DNA of 64,000 nucleotides from Robertmurraya massiliosenegalensis JC6 (GCF_000311725.1 NZ_HE978513.1:346252-410251), one strand, 5' to 3'; positions 51,767 to 61,189 are shown, counted from the stretch's first letter. Program-made: numbers and translations. Notes: a model not told the origin generated them from the letters alone.

Positions 51767-52285
51767 TTATTCCTCTTTTAAAGAATGGGCATATTTTTCA
51801 AAATGGCGCTTAAGTGGATAAGCAAAAATAATCGTAAAAGCTAGATTCAAGATAAGTGTCGGTAACCATCGTAGCTCTACAAACATTGAAAATGACATAT
51901 CCGTTTTGTTTATTAAAAAGATCAACTCATAGACACTGAGTTCTAGTAATGCTACACCTAATAAAGAAACGATTGAAATCACAACAATATTTGCTTGTAG
52001 CAATCGCATCACCTTTGAAGCCAAGTAAGCGATTAAAGGGAACAAAAATAAGTAAATGCCAATGATTTCTGTGTAGACTACATCAAATAATAATCCAAAG
52101 GCAAAGCCATAAACCAAACCATGATTGCGGTTTCCATATAGCGTTAAAAAAATAATGGCGATCATCAAAAACCGGGGAACTAAAATTCGTTCACCATTAA
52201 ACATCTCAGCCGGGATAGACTGGACAAAAGCACTCTCCAAAATAAAGAAAAGAATGAATAAAAGAGGAAGAAGAAATTTTCTCAC
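51767..52285 (-). CDS. mreD: Rod shape-determining protein MreD
   Basis: This 172-residue membrane protein of the elongasome has five hydrophobic segments. It starts at GTG 52285, overlapping the mreC stop as GTGA, so translation is coupled. It forms the mreBCD cell-shape operon with the next two genes. Confidence 0.94.
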   Translation of the reverse strand: MRKFLLPLLFILFFILESAFVQSIPAEMFNGERILVPRFLMIAIIFLTLYGNRNHGLVYGFAFGLLFDVVYTEIIGIYLFLFPLIAYLASKVMRLLQANIVVISIVSLLGVALLELSVYELIFLINKTDMSFSMFVELRWLPTLILNLAFTIIFAYPLKRHFEKYAHSLKEE

Positions 52286-53166
52286 AGCTCCTCCTCCTCA
52301 TCATCAATCATTTCACTTAAATCTGGCTTATCCATTTCTCTTTTCACAACCATTACATTGCGAATATTATAGAAGTTTGCTCCTGGTTTCACAAATGCAG
52401 TTTGATTAAGACCAAATTCATCTGGTTCAATGTCTACAACTTTCCCAATTGGAAGTCCTTCAGGAAAAATTCCTCCAAGTCCTGATGTGACTACATTTTG
52501 ATCCTTTTCTATTTTGGCATCATACGGGATTCGCTTAAGCTTTAATAATTCCCGGTCGACGTCATACCCCTCAATCGTGCCAAAATATTCATCTTCGCCT
52601 TGAATTTCAGCGGAAATTCGATTTGTCGGATCCATGGCACTTAATAATTGGATCGTTGAAGTAAATTGCTGTGTACTTTTCACTTTTCCAATTAAATATC
52701 CATTTGCTGAAACTACAGCCATATTGGGTTCAAGTCCATTGGATTTCCCTTTATTAATAATCAAAATTTCATGCCACCGATCAGGATTTCTCCCAATAAC
52801 GGTCGCTTGTGTCGGCTCATAGGCACGTAAACTTTCTTTTTTATCTAAGATTTCTCGAAGCTCATCATTTTCTTTAGTAAGCTGTTGCACATCGGCCTCA
52901 AGCTTCGCAAGTTCGTCCAATCGAGATTTCAATTCTTTATTTTCCGAATATGTATTTTGCAGATCTCTCATATCTTCAAAGAATTCTGTCACATAGCCTT
53001 GAGGCTTGGAAAAAACATTTTGTATCCATCCGGTTGTATCCTTCAAAAATTGCTCTGGCAAGGTTAATTCTTCTCGTTCTCTTAAGGAAAATCCAATTAA
53101 TGCCACGAGAATAATAATACTGACAAGCAAAAAAATCAGGCGTTTATTCAAAAAGAATTGCGGCAT
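52282..53166 (-). CDS. mreC: Rod shape-determining protein MreC
   Basis: MreC is a bitopic elongasome protein. The 294-residue product has one N-terminal membrane helix (RLIFLLVSIIILVALIGFSL), a coiled coil around residues 70-110 (DLQNTYSENKELKSRLDELA) and the extracytoplasmic beta-sandwich with VIGRNPDRWHEILIINKG. The C-terminus is acidic (DDEEEEL). Confidence 0.95.
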   Translation of the reverse strand: MPQFFLNKRLIFLLVSIIILVALIGFSLREREELTLPEQFLKDTTGWIQNVFSKPQGYVTEFFEDMRDLQNTYSENKELKSRLDELAKLEADVQQLTKENDELREILDKKESLRAYEPTQATVIGRNPDRWHEILIINKGKSNGLEPNMAVVSANGYLIGKVKSTQQFTSTIQLLSAMDPTNRISAEIQGEDEYFGTIEGYDVDRELLKLKRIPYDAKIEKDQNVVTSGLGGIFPEGLPIGKVVDIEPDEFGLNQTAFVKPGANFYNIRNVMVVKREMDKPDLSEMIDDEEEEL

Positions 53167-53233
53167 TTGCTACACCTCATTTTTTACAATATTAATAGGT
53201 AAATCAATTTCAGAATGCCGCACCTCAAGGTAA

Positions 53234-53310
53234 AAAACGAACAATGATATGTTTAAAGTCCGTTATTTGCTTAAAATCCCCGTATAAACTCACGATAAAG
53301 TTCGTTTTTA
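53234..53310. other. Long-range inverted ends in the mreB-mreC gap
   Basis: AAAAACGAAC near 53235 and GTTCGTTTTT near 53300 are reverse complements enclosing about 55 bases. A second inverted repeat (GATCAA...CGCAA / TTGCG...TTGATC, about 53351-53386) follows. They may form RNA structure between mreB and mreC. Not matched to a known element. Confidence 0.4.
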
Positions 53311-53406
53311 ATTCACCTTCATGCATTGTGAAATCGATTCATGTAAATGATGATCAACCGCAAATGACTTCACTTGCGATTGATCTCGTATTCATTTAGG
53401 AATAGA

Positions 53407-54429
53407 CTACCGTGATTCCTTCGCTCGATTTTTAAATAAATTGATGTTATCCAATGCTTTACCTGTTCCAATTGCAACACAATCAAGAGGATTTTCAGCA
53501 ATTAAGACCGGCATATTGGTTTCTTCACTAATCACCTTATCGAGGTTGCGAAGTAGAGCACCACCGCCTGTTAAGACGATCCCGCGGTCCATAATGTCTG
53601 CTGCAAGTTCTGGTGGAGTCTTCTCAAGCGTCACTTTCACTGCATCAACAATCGCATCGACTGTATCACGTAGGGCACGGGAAATTTCCAATGCTGTAAT
53701 CTCAATTGTTTTAGGCAGACCCGTTAATAAATCTCGGCCACGGATTTCCATGTTATCTATACCTTCTGGATCTCCAGCACTTCCTATTTCTACTTTAATT
53801 GTTTCAGATGTCCGATCCCCGATCATCAAATTATATGTTTTTCTTATGTAGCTTACGATCGCTTCATCCATTTCATCACCAGCAACACGAACAGACTGAC
53901 TCGTCACAATTCCACCAAGGGAAATGATCGCCACTTCTGTCGTTCCGCCGCCAATATCGACGACCATACTTCCTGTAGGCTCCCAAACAGGTAAGTTCGC
54001 TCCAATAGCTGCCGCAAAAGGTTCTTCAATCGTATATGCGTCTTTTGCTCCTGCTTGTCTTGTAGCATCGATAACAGCGCGTTCCTCAACTGCTGTAATC
54101 CCTGATGGGACACAAACCATGATGTACGGTTTCCCTGCAAACACGCCTTTTGCTTTCGTAGCCTGTCTAATATAATATTTCATCATTGTCGCAGTTGTTT
54201 CATAATCAGCAATGACGCCATCCTTCATCGGTCTTAGCGCCACTACATTTCCTGGAGTACGTCCGATCATATTTTTCGCATCATTTCCGACTGCGACAAT
54301 TTGCTTCGTATCCGTTTGTAGTGCCACAACAGAAGGCTCGCGTACGACAACGCCTTTTCCTTTTACATATACAAGGGTATTTGCTGTACCCAAATCTATC
54401 CCAAGGTCTTTAGTTCCAATTCCAAACAT
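53407..54429 (-). CDS. mreB: Actin-like cell-shape protein MreB
   Basis: MreB filaments guide peptidoglycan synthesis along the cell cylinder. The 340-residue protein starts [20 protein letters not shown]; phosphate-1 (DLGTANT), phosphate-2 ([14 protein letters not shown]) and the adenosine motif ([11 protein letters not shown]) are present. ATG 54429 follows GGGAG; the 12-residue longer frame is not supported. A gap of about 230 nt separates it from radC exon 3. Confidence 0.97.
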   Translation of the reverse strand: MFGIGTKDLGIDLGTANTLVYVKGKGVVVREPSVVALQTDTKQIVAVGNDAKNMIGRTPGNVVALRPMKDGVIADYETTATMMKYYIRQATKAKGVFAGKPYIMVCVPSGITAVEERAVIDATRQAGAKDAYTIEEPFAAAIGANLPVWEPTGSMVVDIGGGTTEVAIISLGGIVTSQSVRVAGDEMDEAIVSYIRKTYNLMIGDRTSETIKVEIGSAGDPEGIDNMEIRGRDLLTGLPKTIEITALEISRALRDTVDAIVDAVKVTLEKTPPELAADIMDRGIVLTGGGALLRNLDKVISEETNMPVLIAENPLDCVAIGTGKALDNINLFKNRAKESR

Positions 54430-54661
54430 CTTTGTATCTCCCTTTCTGAAACAATCGTTTAGCACATGAGTATATGTGCTCTGATTAAGTGTTCATCCAA
54501 CTCTTTCCAAATGGCTCATATTAACTAATTTGTGCCACACCGTGCAAAAAGTCACAAGCATTATTATAGCTCAACCATCATTAAAATCATAGTGCCATAA
54601 GGGCATATTTCATTATAAATGAAACAGGGGCCAATTTCATAGCAAAAGGAAATCCAAAACT

Positions 54662-54802
54662 TTATAAGTAGCCTTTTTCCTTTAAGCTGACAAATTTATT
54701 CTCCCCTATAATTAAATGATCTAATATTTCGATGCCAATGATTTTCCCTGACTCCACTAACCGCTTCGTCACTTCAATATCTTCACGGCTTGGAGTCGGG
54801 TC
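54662..54802 (-). other. radC: radC exon 3
   Basis: This 141-nt exon encodes [20 protein letters not shown] through the C-terminal KEKGYL and stop TAA. It begins exactly after the CCTAC 3' end of the second intron and supplies the JAMM aspartate. Confidence 0.92.
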
Positions 54803-57800
54803 GTAGGGTAGGGAACATGCGCCTTATTTGGTCTCCCAAGCAGGTTTCACAATCCCCCCCTCAGAACCGCACGTACACCTTTCAGCGTATACGGCTCGCC
54901 AGTTGACTAATCGGGATTTGCTTCTCGTGGTGGTCATGATGGCATTTAAAACACAGGACAATTGTTTTTCTGTTGCGTTCAATCATAATTTTGTCCAAGT
55001 ATTTTAAGTTTGATTTCTTTTTCAAGTCCTTCAACTTTCTAATGTGATGGACTTCCATCCGACCTTCTGTTGTACCACACGCTTCACATTTATTAGCTAA
55101 TAATCGTTTTTCGAATTTTGTTCTTCCTGAGTATTTCATCGTATTTACATACGTATCTATTTCAGGAGAATCCACTTTGATAGCACCCTTAGGTTTAGGT
55201 AGGTCTTTTAGCTTCACAAATTGATGAAGTTTTTCATTGCCCTGCTTGTCTTTCCTTACAAGACATAACACTCCTTGTTTATGAGTCCTCATACTTGAGG
55301 CTACCTTCATAGAGGTACTTCTCCGTTTATTAGCGATAGTTTTTATAAAACTACTCTCAGCTAGATAGAATAATTTATCAATATGATGATAATTATTAGC
55401 CAACTTGTAGTAGTTCGCAATTCTTCTAAGTTCAGCGTTATAAGTATGCAGAATTTCTAATTCCGAATTGTTTATAAGATTTGCTCGATGTATAATTTTG
55501 AAATTATGCAGATTACCATATCCGTTTGCTATAGCAAAATTTCTAATCATCTTCTCTGGTATTTCTAACTTTATCGCACCCGATAGAGTTCTCTTTTTCA
55601 TGGGATATTTATGGTTTTTATATGAAACCCTGGTAACTTTGATTTCATCCCACTTTCGAAATTCATATCCAAGAAAGAGAATTGGATTTTCCAAATGGGT
55701 TATAAGAGTTTTTTCTTCACTTAATTCAAGGTGTAGTTCTCGTTTAAGGAAGTCCTTTATCTTTTCTTTTACATTCATCGTACTATCTTTGGAACCAGCT
55801 ATACCAATTACAAAATCATCTGCATAACGGACATATTTCATTCTTTGATAGTTTTTATCCATAGGGTCTACCGAAGGTATTAGCACTTGTTTGCGCTTAA
55901 ATTCTTCGATACTTTGTATCAATACCTCTCTGTTTTCCCATAATTGATGTCCATTTCTCTCATCAAGTCTTTTAACCTTTCGAGAGAGAGCGCTGATTTC
56001 TGAGCGTATACGCATATACTCCTTGTTCCTATCCCTTATCTTACCCATATCAAAATTCTCCATTTGCTTTTCCATGAATAGGTCAAACTCATGAAGGTAG
56101 ATATTAGCTAGTAATGGTGAGATAATACCGCCCTGTGGTGTACCGCTGAAAGTTTTATGATAAGTCCAATTCTCCATGACACCACTTGTAAGTGCATTGT
56201 GAATAAGTAGAAGAAAACGATGGTCATTTACTCTTTTTGAGATAAGATTTAATAGAACAGAATGGTCAATGTGGTCAAAAAAGCCTTTTATATCTCCTTC
56301 TATACACCATGTTAACCCTTTCCACGTGTTCTTAATTTGGGATAATGCTGTATGACAGCTTCTTCCCTCTCTGAATCCGTGTGAATTATCTGAGAAGGTT
56401 GGTTCATAGACGTTTTCCAAAATCATTCTCATTACTTCCTGTACCAACTTATCTTTAAAGTTAGGAACCCCTAGAGGTCTCTTATTACCATTTGCTTTTG
56501 GAATGTAAACTCTTCTTACAGGTACAAAACGAAACGTCCCGTTTTTAAGTTGTTCAATGATTTCATCAATCTTTTGTAAACTAAAACGGTCAATTGTTTC
56601 TTCAGACGTTCCTTTTGTTAGATTCCCAGCATTCGGATATAACTTTGCATATGCCTTAATCCATAATTCCCTTTTATACATGAGACGGTAACAATCCGTT
56701 ATTGTTTTACCATTTTGAGAAGCTTTCCTTATAACGTCTAACTGATGAAATGGATTTGTTGCCATATTCATGACTCCTTTCTCATTGACGTTAACATCAA
56801 CCTGTCTCCCTTCCCCCTGCTAAACTCATTACAAGCAAACGTTGGGTACTATGGAGACTCCGTTACCATATGCAATTTTCATAGACCTATGTCTAATAGC
56901 CATTTGGCACTTGCACTTAGGTAATCCCTGCATTATGACATAATTTTAGATATGTGATGGTTAGGTATCCCTTTCGACGGTTTCCTCTAGTTGAGGATTG
57001 AAGGACAAACCTTACTATGGGCTTGGCTCTGGAGATACCATACAGATACAGCGGCGATGTGTCTCCCATTTTGTCCTCATTGCCTGTTAGCTATCGTAGA
57101 CAATGGCGCACCCATCGCTCATTCGTCTAGGATTCAAGCAGTATAGCTTTTACCGTACATCACTTGGTCTGAAGAACTGACTCGACATTAGATAGCTTTG
57201 TCGTCTTTTCTCCTTTTCACATCATGCTCTGTTCCCTCTAGGAGTTTCCTCTCAAGGTAAGACGCTGACCATAGAACGTTGTAAGGAGTTCTAGATTTCC
57301 TTAGAAATCACTAAAATTACGCACCTTGCAGGCGCACGCCACTAGGATGATTATGAAGGCAAATGACAGAAGCAGCCGAGCGTCGGAGAGCTTCCTTAAA
57401 GTAGGGTAGGAACCATACGCCTTACTTTGTTCCCAAAGCAGGTTTCACAAATCCCCCCTCCAAACCGTACGTACTCCTCTCAGAGTATACGGCTTTCCAT
57501 TTATCAATCAAACTTCCCATTGTGTAGGTCATGGTGACACTTCACACACATGGCAATAGTCTTACGATTTCTCGCAATCATTTTTTGTTCCCATCGTTTT
57601 TTGCCTTTTAAGTTCTTAAGCTTATTGACATGATGCATTTCTAACGGAACATTCTCTGCACCACACCACTCACACTTATTCGCTAAAAGACGTTCGATAA
57701 GACTTGTTCTGCCACCATAAATGATTGTATTTTCAATTATATCTACAGACTGTTTTTTAATTTCCGAGTTTTTTTCCATTCGTTGTTCCGTAAAATAGGC

Positions 57801-60413
57801 AATTTTGGGACCATTCTTCGTTTTATAACGTATACCGAATTTCCCGTTTATCGAAAATTTTGTAATGATTTTACTAACGGTACTTTTATATTTACTGGCA
57901 TACGTTTTAATCATGCTGTATTTCATTGTTTGTCGAAATGATTGAAGAACATGTGCATTACTTGCCAGTCGATAATAGTTATATAATCCTTCAATTTCCG
58001 CATTATATGTTCGAAGGATTTCTAAATCATCCAGATGTACCAAGTACGGACGATGAACAGGTTTCCACCCATTATTATTGCCAATTTTTAAGGCACCTAA
58101 TTCGATGAGTTTTTTGATATATTTCTCATGTGGTACGAATAGCTTTGTTTGGTAGTTAAACTTTCTTTTTTTTGTACCATTTGGCATCTTCATTCTATGC
58201 CAATCCCTTGCTACCCGTATATCATATCCTAGGAATCTAGCGTTTTTCTCACTATGAGTGATTAACGTCTTTTCAGCACTCAATTCTAGTTTGAGTTTAT
58301 CTGCAAGGTAGTCTGTTAAATCTTTCTTGACTTGTTCGGCTTCTTTTTTACTACCAATCACACCGATAATAAAATCATCTGCATATCTTACATATTTCAT
58401 TCGACGATAGTTTGGGTCAAAAAGGTCTTTGCTGTCATGACTTTGTAATTCCTTATATAAAGCCTTTAATTCGCTAAGCTTTACAGCTTTTTCTTCTTTG
58501 GTCAGTCGTTCCCAATCACGTTTGTTTTTACTTTTACAATAATTAATTCTTGATGCTAGGTTATGATAAACGAGATTATGTCTACGTTTTTCGCCTTTAT
58601 TAAAGAATTCGGCAAATCGCTCTACATATTTATCTAATTCGTGCAGATAAATATTTGATAGTAATGGACTAATTATGCCACCTTGAGGAGTTCCACTATA
58701 GGTTTTATGAAAAGCCCACTCTTCTACATAGCCTGCTCTAAGGAATTTCCAAATTATATTAATTAATTTCTCATCCTTTATCCGTTTTCGTAAAAGTCCA
58801 ACTAATACATGATGGTCGATATTGTCAAAGAAGCCTTTTATATCACCTTCAATAAACCATCTCGTACCTGTAAATGTGTTACGTATTTCTTTTAAAGCTG
58901 TATGACAACTACGATTTGGTCGAAAACCATGTGAATGATTTGAAAATTGCGGTTCGAAGATACTCTCTAAGATTTGCCGAACAACTTCTTGCACTAACTT
59001 ATCCTCAAAAGTTGGAATACCCAAAGGTCGTGTTTTACCATTTTTCTTTGGGATGTAAATTCTTCTTGCTGGTTTAGGCTGATACGTCTGCTCTTTTAGC
59101 TTTTCGATTAAACGTTCGATTCTATCTAAACTCATTCCATCAATTGTGTCGTTATCAATACCCTTTGTATTACTACCTTTATTCGGGTAGAGTTTGGCAT
59201 AGGCTTCTAAATAGAACTCGGTATTATACAAATTCCGATATAATCGTTCAAATACATATGATTCATCTTGTGCTTTGGAAGTTAGACTGCTTAATACTAC
59301 TTTTGGATTTCTCATAGAGCCTCTCGCTCCTTCCCAATTTGGTATTAAACTAGATAAACTGCTCTCCTTCGCCATGTAATAGGCTTTCCCTATCTCGGAC
59401 TACTACGAGAGCTCCGTTGCCTTATCAGATATTCAGCATCATCTTTCTTGCTTTTCAGCTTGAAATTTATCACCTTATTAGGCATTATGCATAGCTACAT
59501 TTACAGCATTCTGACTTAGGCAATCCCCATTTAGACATTTAGAAATATAGCATTTCATAGTTTCGGATGTGACTTTCGCTCGTTTCTTCCATATAGAAGT
59601 TGGACGAAGTAGTATCACTTCATATTTCTTGAGGTTTTTAAGAAATATGCATACTTCACACAGCGTACATCGTTACCTCCCGCTGAAGGTCCCCGTAGTC
59701 CTCCTTGAGCTATCATTCAAGCAATCCAGCTTTCATCCTTGTCTATGAGTTTTCATCTCGCCATTCAGTCGTGCCTTGGTAACTAGACAACTTATGGCTT
59801 TTCCAACATGCTACACTCCCCGCTTGGTTTCCCTTACGGATAAGTTGGCTGATGATAGGGTCAAGATTGTGATATATCCCTACTGCTTTGCTAGTAGCAG
59901 ATTTTCTAAATGCCCTTATGGGCGCACGACCTCTCTAGGATGAACAATCGAAGCATTCAAACTCCCAATGAAGATCGTTTTCTTATGGAGAACTTGATTC
60001 TTTGTATTCAGGTACAAGCATACGAAATGCTCCTGTGATAGAAACCGCATCTCGTTCATAACATAGTTCGCACCATCTTCTGGGGAGCGAATGACGTAGC
60101 GATCATCATACGCTAAATTGGAAATTCGCCTTCCAATTTCCACTGCAGCAAGTACTTGTATAGCTTTTGCTTTTCCGATGCCTTTTATAGCTGTTATTTC
60201 ATCTAAACTGGCATCTTTTAAAAGTCGTAATCCTTCAAAGTTCGTTAATAAGCGATTGGCTAGTTGGAGAACAGATTCTTCTTTTGTTCCTGTGCGCAGT
60301 AAAATTGCAATCAATTCATGATTTGAAAGACTTGCAGGACCACTTTGTTCAAATCTTTCCCTTGGTCTCTCGTCTTCTGGAAAATCTCGGATCATTAATG
60401 TTTCACCTTGCAA
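54662..60413 (-). CDS. radC: DNA repair protein RadC, split into three exons by two group II introns
   Basis: Joining 60413-59928, 57400-57338 and 54802-54662 gives a continuous 229-residue RadC, the normal family length. Both junctions are in phase: [11 protein letters not shown] and [14 protein letters not shown]. The N-terminal helix-hairpin-helix ([17 protein letters not shown]) is in exon 1. The JAMM metal ligands are HNH in exon 2 and D, the first residue of exon 3. RadC-family proteins are predicted JAMM metalloenzymes of unclear role. The start is TTG 60413 with AGGAGG 7 nt upstream, or ATG 60395. If the introns splice, the gene is functional; no frame-disrupting mutation is seen in the exons. 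Confidence 0.92.
54864..54897 (-). ncRNA. Group II intron 2, domain V catalytic hairpin
   Basis: The 34-nt hairpin begins GAGCCGTATACG and ends GTACGTGCGGTTC; it carries the AGC catalytic triad and a GAAA-type loop. The maturase stop codon TGA (54882-54884) lies inside it. Confidence 0.9.
54882..56765 (-). CDS. ltrA: Group II intron-encoded reverse transcriptase/maturase with HNH nuclease (intron 2)
   Basis: This protein of about 627 residues splices and mobilises the intron. It has RT fingers/palm motifs ([36 protein letters not shown]; catalytic YADD at 316-319 of the longer frame), a maturase (X) domain, and a C-terminal HNH with CEACG...HH...CFKCHHDHH zinc/active residues. The start at ATG 56765 has AAGGAG 8 nt upstream. 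All catalytic residues are present. Its last codons (LASRIR, stop) read into domain V of the ribozyme, which is unusual. About half of positions agree with the other maturase. Confidence 0.93.
   Translation of the reverse strand: MATNPFHQLDVIRKASQNGKTITDCYRLMYKRELWIKAYAKLYPNAGNLTKGTSEETIDRFSLQKIDEIIEQLKNGTFRFVPVRRVYIPKANGNKRPLGVPNFKDKLVQEVMRMILENVYEPTFSDNSHGFREGRSCHTALSQIKNTWKGLTWCIEGDIKGFFDHIDHSVLLNLISKRVNDHRFLLLIHNALTSGVMENWTYHKTFSGTPQGGIISPLLANIYLHEFDLFMEKQMENFDMGKIRDRNKEYMRIRSEISALSRKVKRLDERNGHQLWENREVLIQSIEEFKRKQVLIPSVDPMDKNYQRMKYVRYADDFVIGIAGSKDSTMNVKEKIKDFLKRELHLELSEEKTLITHLENPILFLGYEFRKWDEIKVTRVSYKNHKYPMKKRTLSGAIKLEIPEKMIRNFAIANGYGNLHNFKIIHRANLINNSELEILHTYNAELRRIANYYKLANNYHHIDKLFYLAESSFIKTIANKRRSTSMKVASSMRTHKQGVLCLVRKDKQGNEKLHQFVKLKDLPKPKGAIKVDSPEIDTYVNTMKYSGRTKFEKRLLANKCEACGTTEGRMEVHHIRKLKDLKKKSNLKYLDKIMIERNRKTIVLCFKCHHDHHEKQIPISQLASRIR
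57338..57400 (-). other. radC: radC exon 2 (63-nt micro-exon)
   Basis: Exactly 21 codons, [20 protein letters not shown] plus G, lie between the 3' end of intron 1 and the 5' end of intron 2. It contains the HNH metal-ligand pair of the JAMM motif. Confidence 0.92.
57462..57495 (-). ncRNA. Group II intron 1, domain V catalytic hairpin
   Basis: The 34-nt hairpin begins AAGCCGTATACTC and ends GAGTACGTACGGTTT and carries the AGC triad. It closely matches domain V of intron 2 in layout and lies 8 nt past the maturase stop codon. Confidence 0.9.
57504..59315 (-). CDS. ltrA: Group II intron-encoded reverse transcriptase/maturase with HNH nuclease (intron 1)
   Basis: This protein of about 603 residues (623 if read from 59375) has RT motifs [36 protein letters not shown] and catalytic YADD (331-334 of the long frame), a maturase domain, and a C-terminal HNH nuclease (CEWCG...MHHVNKL...CVKCHHDLH). 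ATG 59315 ([14 protein letters not shown]) resembles the usual start of this maturase class and has GAAGGAG upstream. The protein is intact, so the intron may be mobile as well as splicing-competent. Confidence 0.93.
   Translation of the reverse strand: MRNPKVVLSSLTSKAQDESYVFERLYRNLYNTEFYLEAYAKLYPNKGSNTKGIDNDTIDGMSLDRIERLIEKLKEQTYQPKPARRIYIPKKNGKTRPLGIPTFEDKLVQEVVRQILESIFEPQFSNHSHGFRPNRSCHTALKEIRNTFTGTRWFIEGDIKGFFDNIDHHVLVGLLRKRIKDEKLINIIWKFLRAGYVEEWAFHKTYSGTPQGGIISPLLSNIYLHELDKYVERFAEFFNKGEKRRHNLVYHNLASRINYCKSKNKRDWERLTKEEKAVKLSELKALYKELQSHDSKDLFDPNYRRMKYVRYADDFIIGVIGSKKEAEQVKKDLTDYLADKLKLELSAEKTLITHSEKNARFLGYDIRVARDWHRMKMPNGTKKRKFNYQTKLFVPHEKYIKKLIELGALKIGNNNGWKPVHRPYLVHLDDLEILRTYNAEIEGLYNYYRLASNAHVLQSFRQTMKYSMIKTYASKYKSTVSKIITKFSINGKFGIRYKTKNGPKIAYFTEQRMEKNSEIKKQSVDIIENTIIYGGRTSLIERLLANKCEWCGAENVPLEMHHVNKLKNLKGKKRWEQKMIARNRKTIAMCVKCHHDLHNGKFD
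59928..60413 (-). other. radC: radC exon 1
   Basis: 162 codons encode the N-terminal UPF0758 helix-hairpin-helix part and the start of the JAMM domain ([20 protein letters not shown], ending REV). Without splicing, translation runs only three codons into the intron (VRP) and stops at 59916, giving a truncated 165-residue product. Confidence 0.92.
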
Positions 60414-60449
60414 TTTGCTTCCTCCTTTTCACCTGAGGGCTAAAGGAAG

Positions 60450-61022
60450 TTAAAAGGGTAAATCATATCCGAGCTTTTGTAATTCTCTGATCGTTCTAGA
60501 TAAGGGCAGGCCAACTACTGAGAAATAATCTCCATTGATTTTTTTTACGAGAAGTCTTCCAAAGCCTTGTATTCCATATGCACCTGCCTTATCCATCGGT
60601 TCTCCGGTGTTAACATAGCTTCTGATTTCCTCGTCTGTTAACTCCCAAAAGTCCACCTCGGTTTTTTCGAAAAATTCAATGGTCTTTTTTGGACTAAAAA
60701 TCGACACACCTGTATAGACAGCATGCGTTTTCCCCGACAGTTGCTTCAACATCTCCATTGCTTCTTGCTCGTGATTCGGTTTACCTAACACTTGGTTATT
60801 GGCTACAACAACCGTGTCACTTCCGATTACAAATGCTGCGGGATGCTTTTCAGCGACAAATTGTGCTTTTCGTTGCGCCAATTCCATGACAATTTCTTCT
60901 GGGGTATTTTCTGGATTGTAGGACTCATCCACATCACTGCTGGAGACTTCAAATGTTAATTGTAGATTTTCTAGAAGTTCTTTTCGCCGTGGAGAAGAAG
61001 AGGCTAAAATGAGGGTCTGCAT
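60450..61022 (-). CDS. maf: Maf nucleotide pyrophosphatase (dTTP/UTP house-cleaning)
   Basis: Maf proteins hydrolyse non-canonical or dTTP/UTP nucleotides; overproduction blocks septation in B. subtilis. The 190-residue protein has the family motifs ASSSPRRKELL, DVDE, QRKAQFV, GSDTVV and the C-terminal KAGAYGIQG. It lies just upstream of radC as in B. subtilis. Confidence 0.95.
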   Translation of the reverse strand: MQTLILASSSPRRKELLENLQLTFEVSSSDVDESYNPENTPEEIVMELAQRKAQFVAEKHPAAFVIGSDTVVVANNQVLGKPNHEQEAMEMLKQLSGKTHAVYTGVSIFSPKKTIEFFEKTEVDFWELTDEEIRSYVNTGEPMDKAGAYGIQGFGRLLVKKINGDYFSVVGLPLSRTIRELQKLGYDLPF

Positions 61023-61189
61023 AAAATCACCTAACCTTATGATCGTTCAGAAAAGGATGATACAAGTTTATCGTACCAAATTATCCCCTTAGAAACAATT
61101 TCCAATTAAAAAAAACTTCAACTTATTTACTCTTATTAAGACGTTTTGTCTGTAAACTAAGTTTCAGTTTTTAAAATATTTTTCTACAA

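Larger units (their letters stand above)
54803..57337 (-). mobile_element. Group II intron 2 in radC (2,535 nt)
   Basis: A retroelement in the sense orientation. It has the 5' consensus GTGCGCC at 57337, about 570 nt of ribozyme domains I-III, a reverse transcriptase/HNH gene in domain IV, a 34-nt domain V hairpin at 54864-54897, domain VI, and 3' end CCTACCCTAC at 54803. EBS1 candidate GCCATT (57102-57107 complement, about nt 231-236) pairs with the last six exon bases AGTGGC with one G-U. EBS2 is less clear. It is related to, but clearly diverged from, the first intron, so it is not a recent duplication. Confidence 0.92.
57401..59927 (-). mobile_element. Group II intron 1 in radC (2,527 nt)
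   Basis: A sense-orientation retroelement with 5' GTGCGCCC at 59927, about 600 nt of ribozyme domains I-III, an RT/HNH gene, domain V at 57462-57495, domain VI and 3' end CCTACCCTAC at 57401. Exon recognition is readable. EBS2 AGGATGAA (59732-59739) is fully complementary to exon TTCATCCT. EBS1 GACCTT (59686-59691) pairs with exon GAGGTC with one G-U. That agrees with insertion by retrohoming into radC and with accurate splicing. Confidence 0.93.

Noticed and set aside
54801-54860. Third intron or leftover element at the cytosine-rich stretch near 54854
   Set aside because: It is domain VI of intron 2 (a run of G on the coding strand), present in the same place in intron 1.
54662-60413. radC as a transposon-broken pseudogene
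   Set aside because: The interrupting elements have group II intron ends and domain V, and the exons rejoin in frame without loss or duplication of bases.
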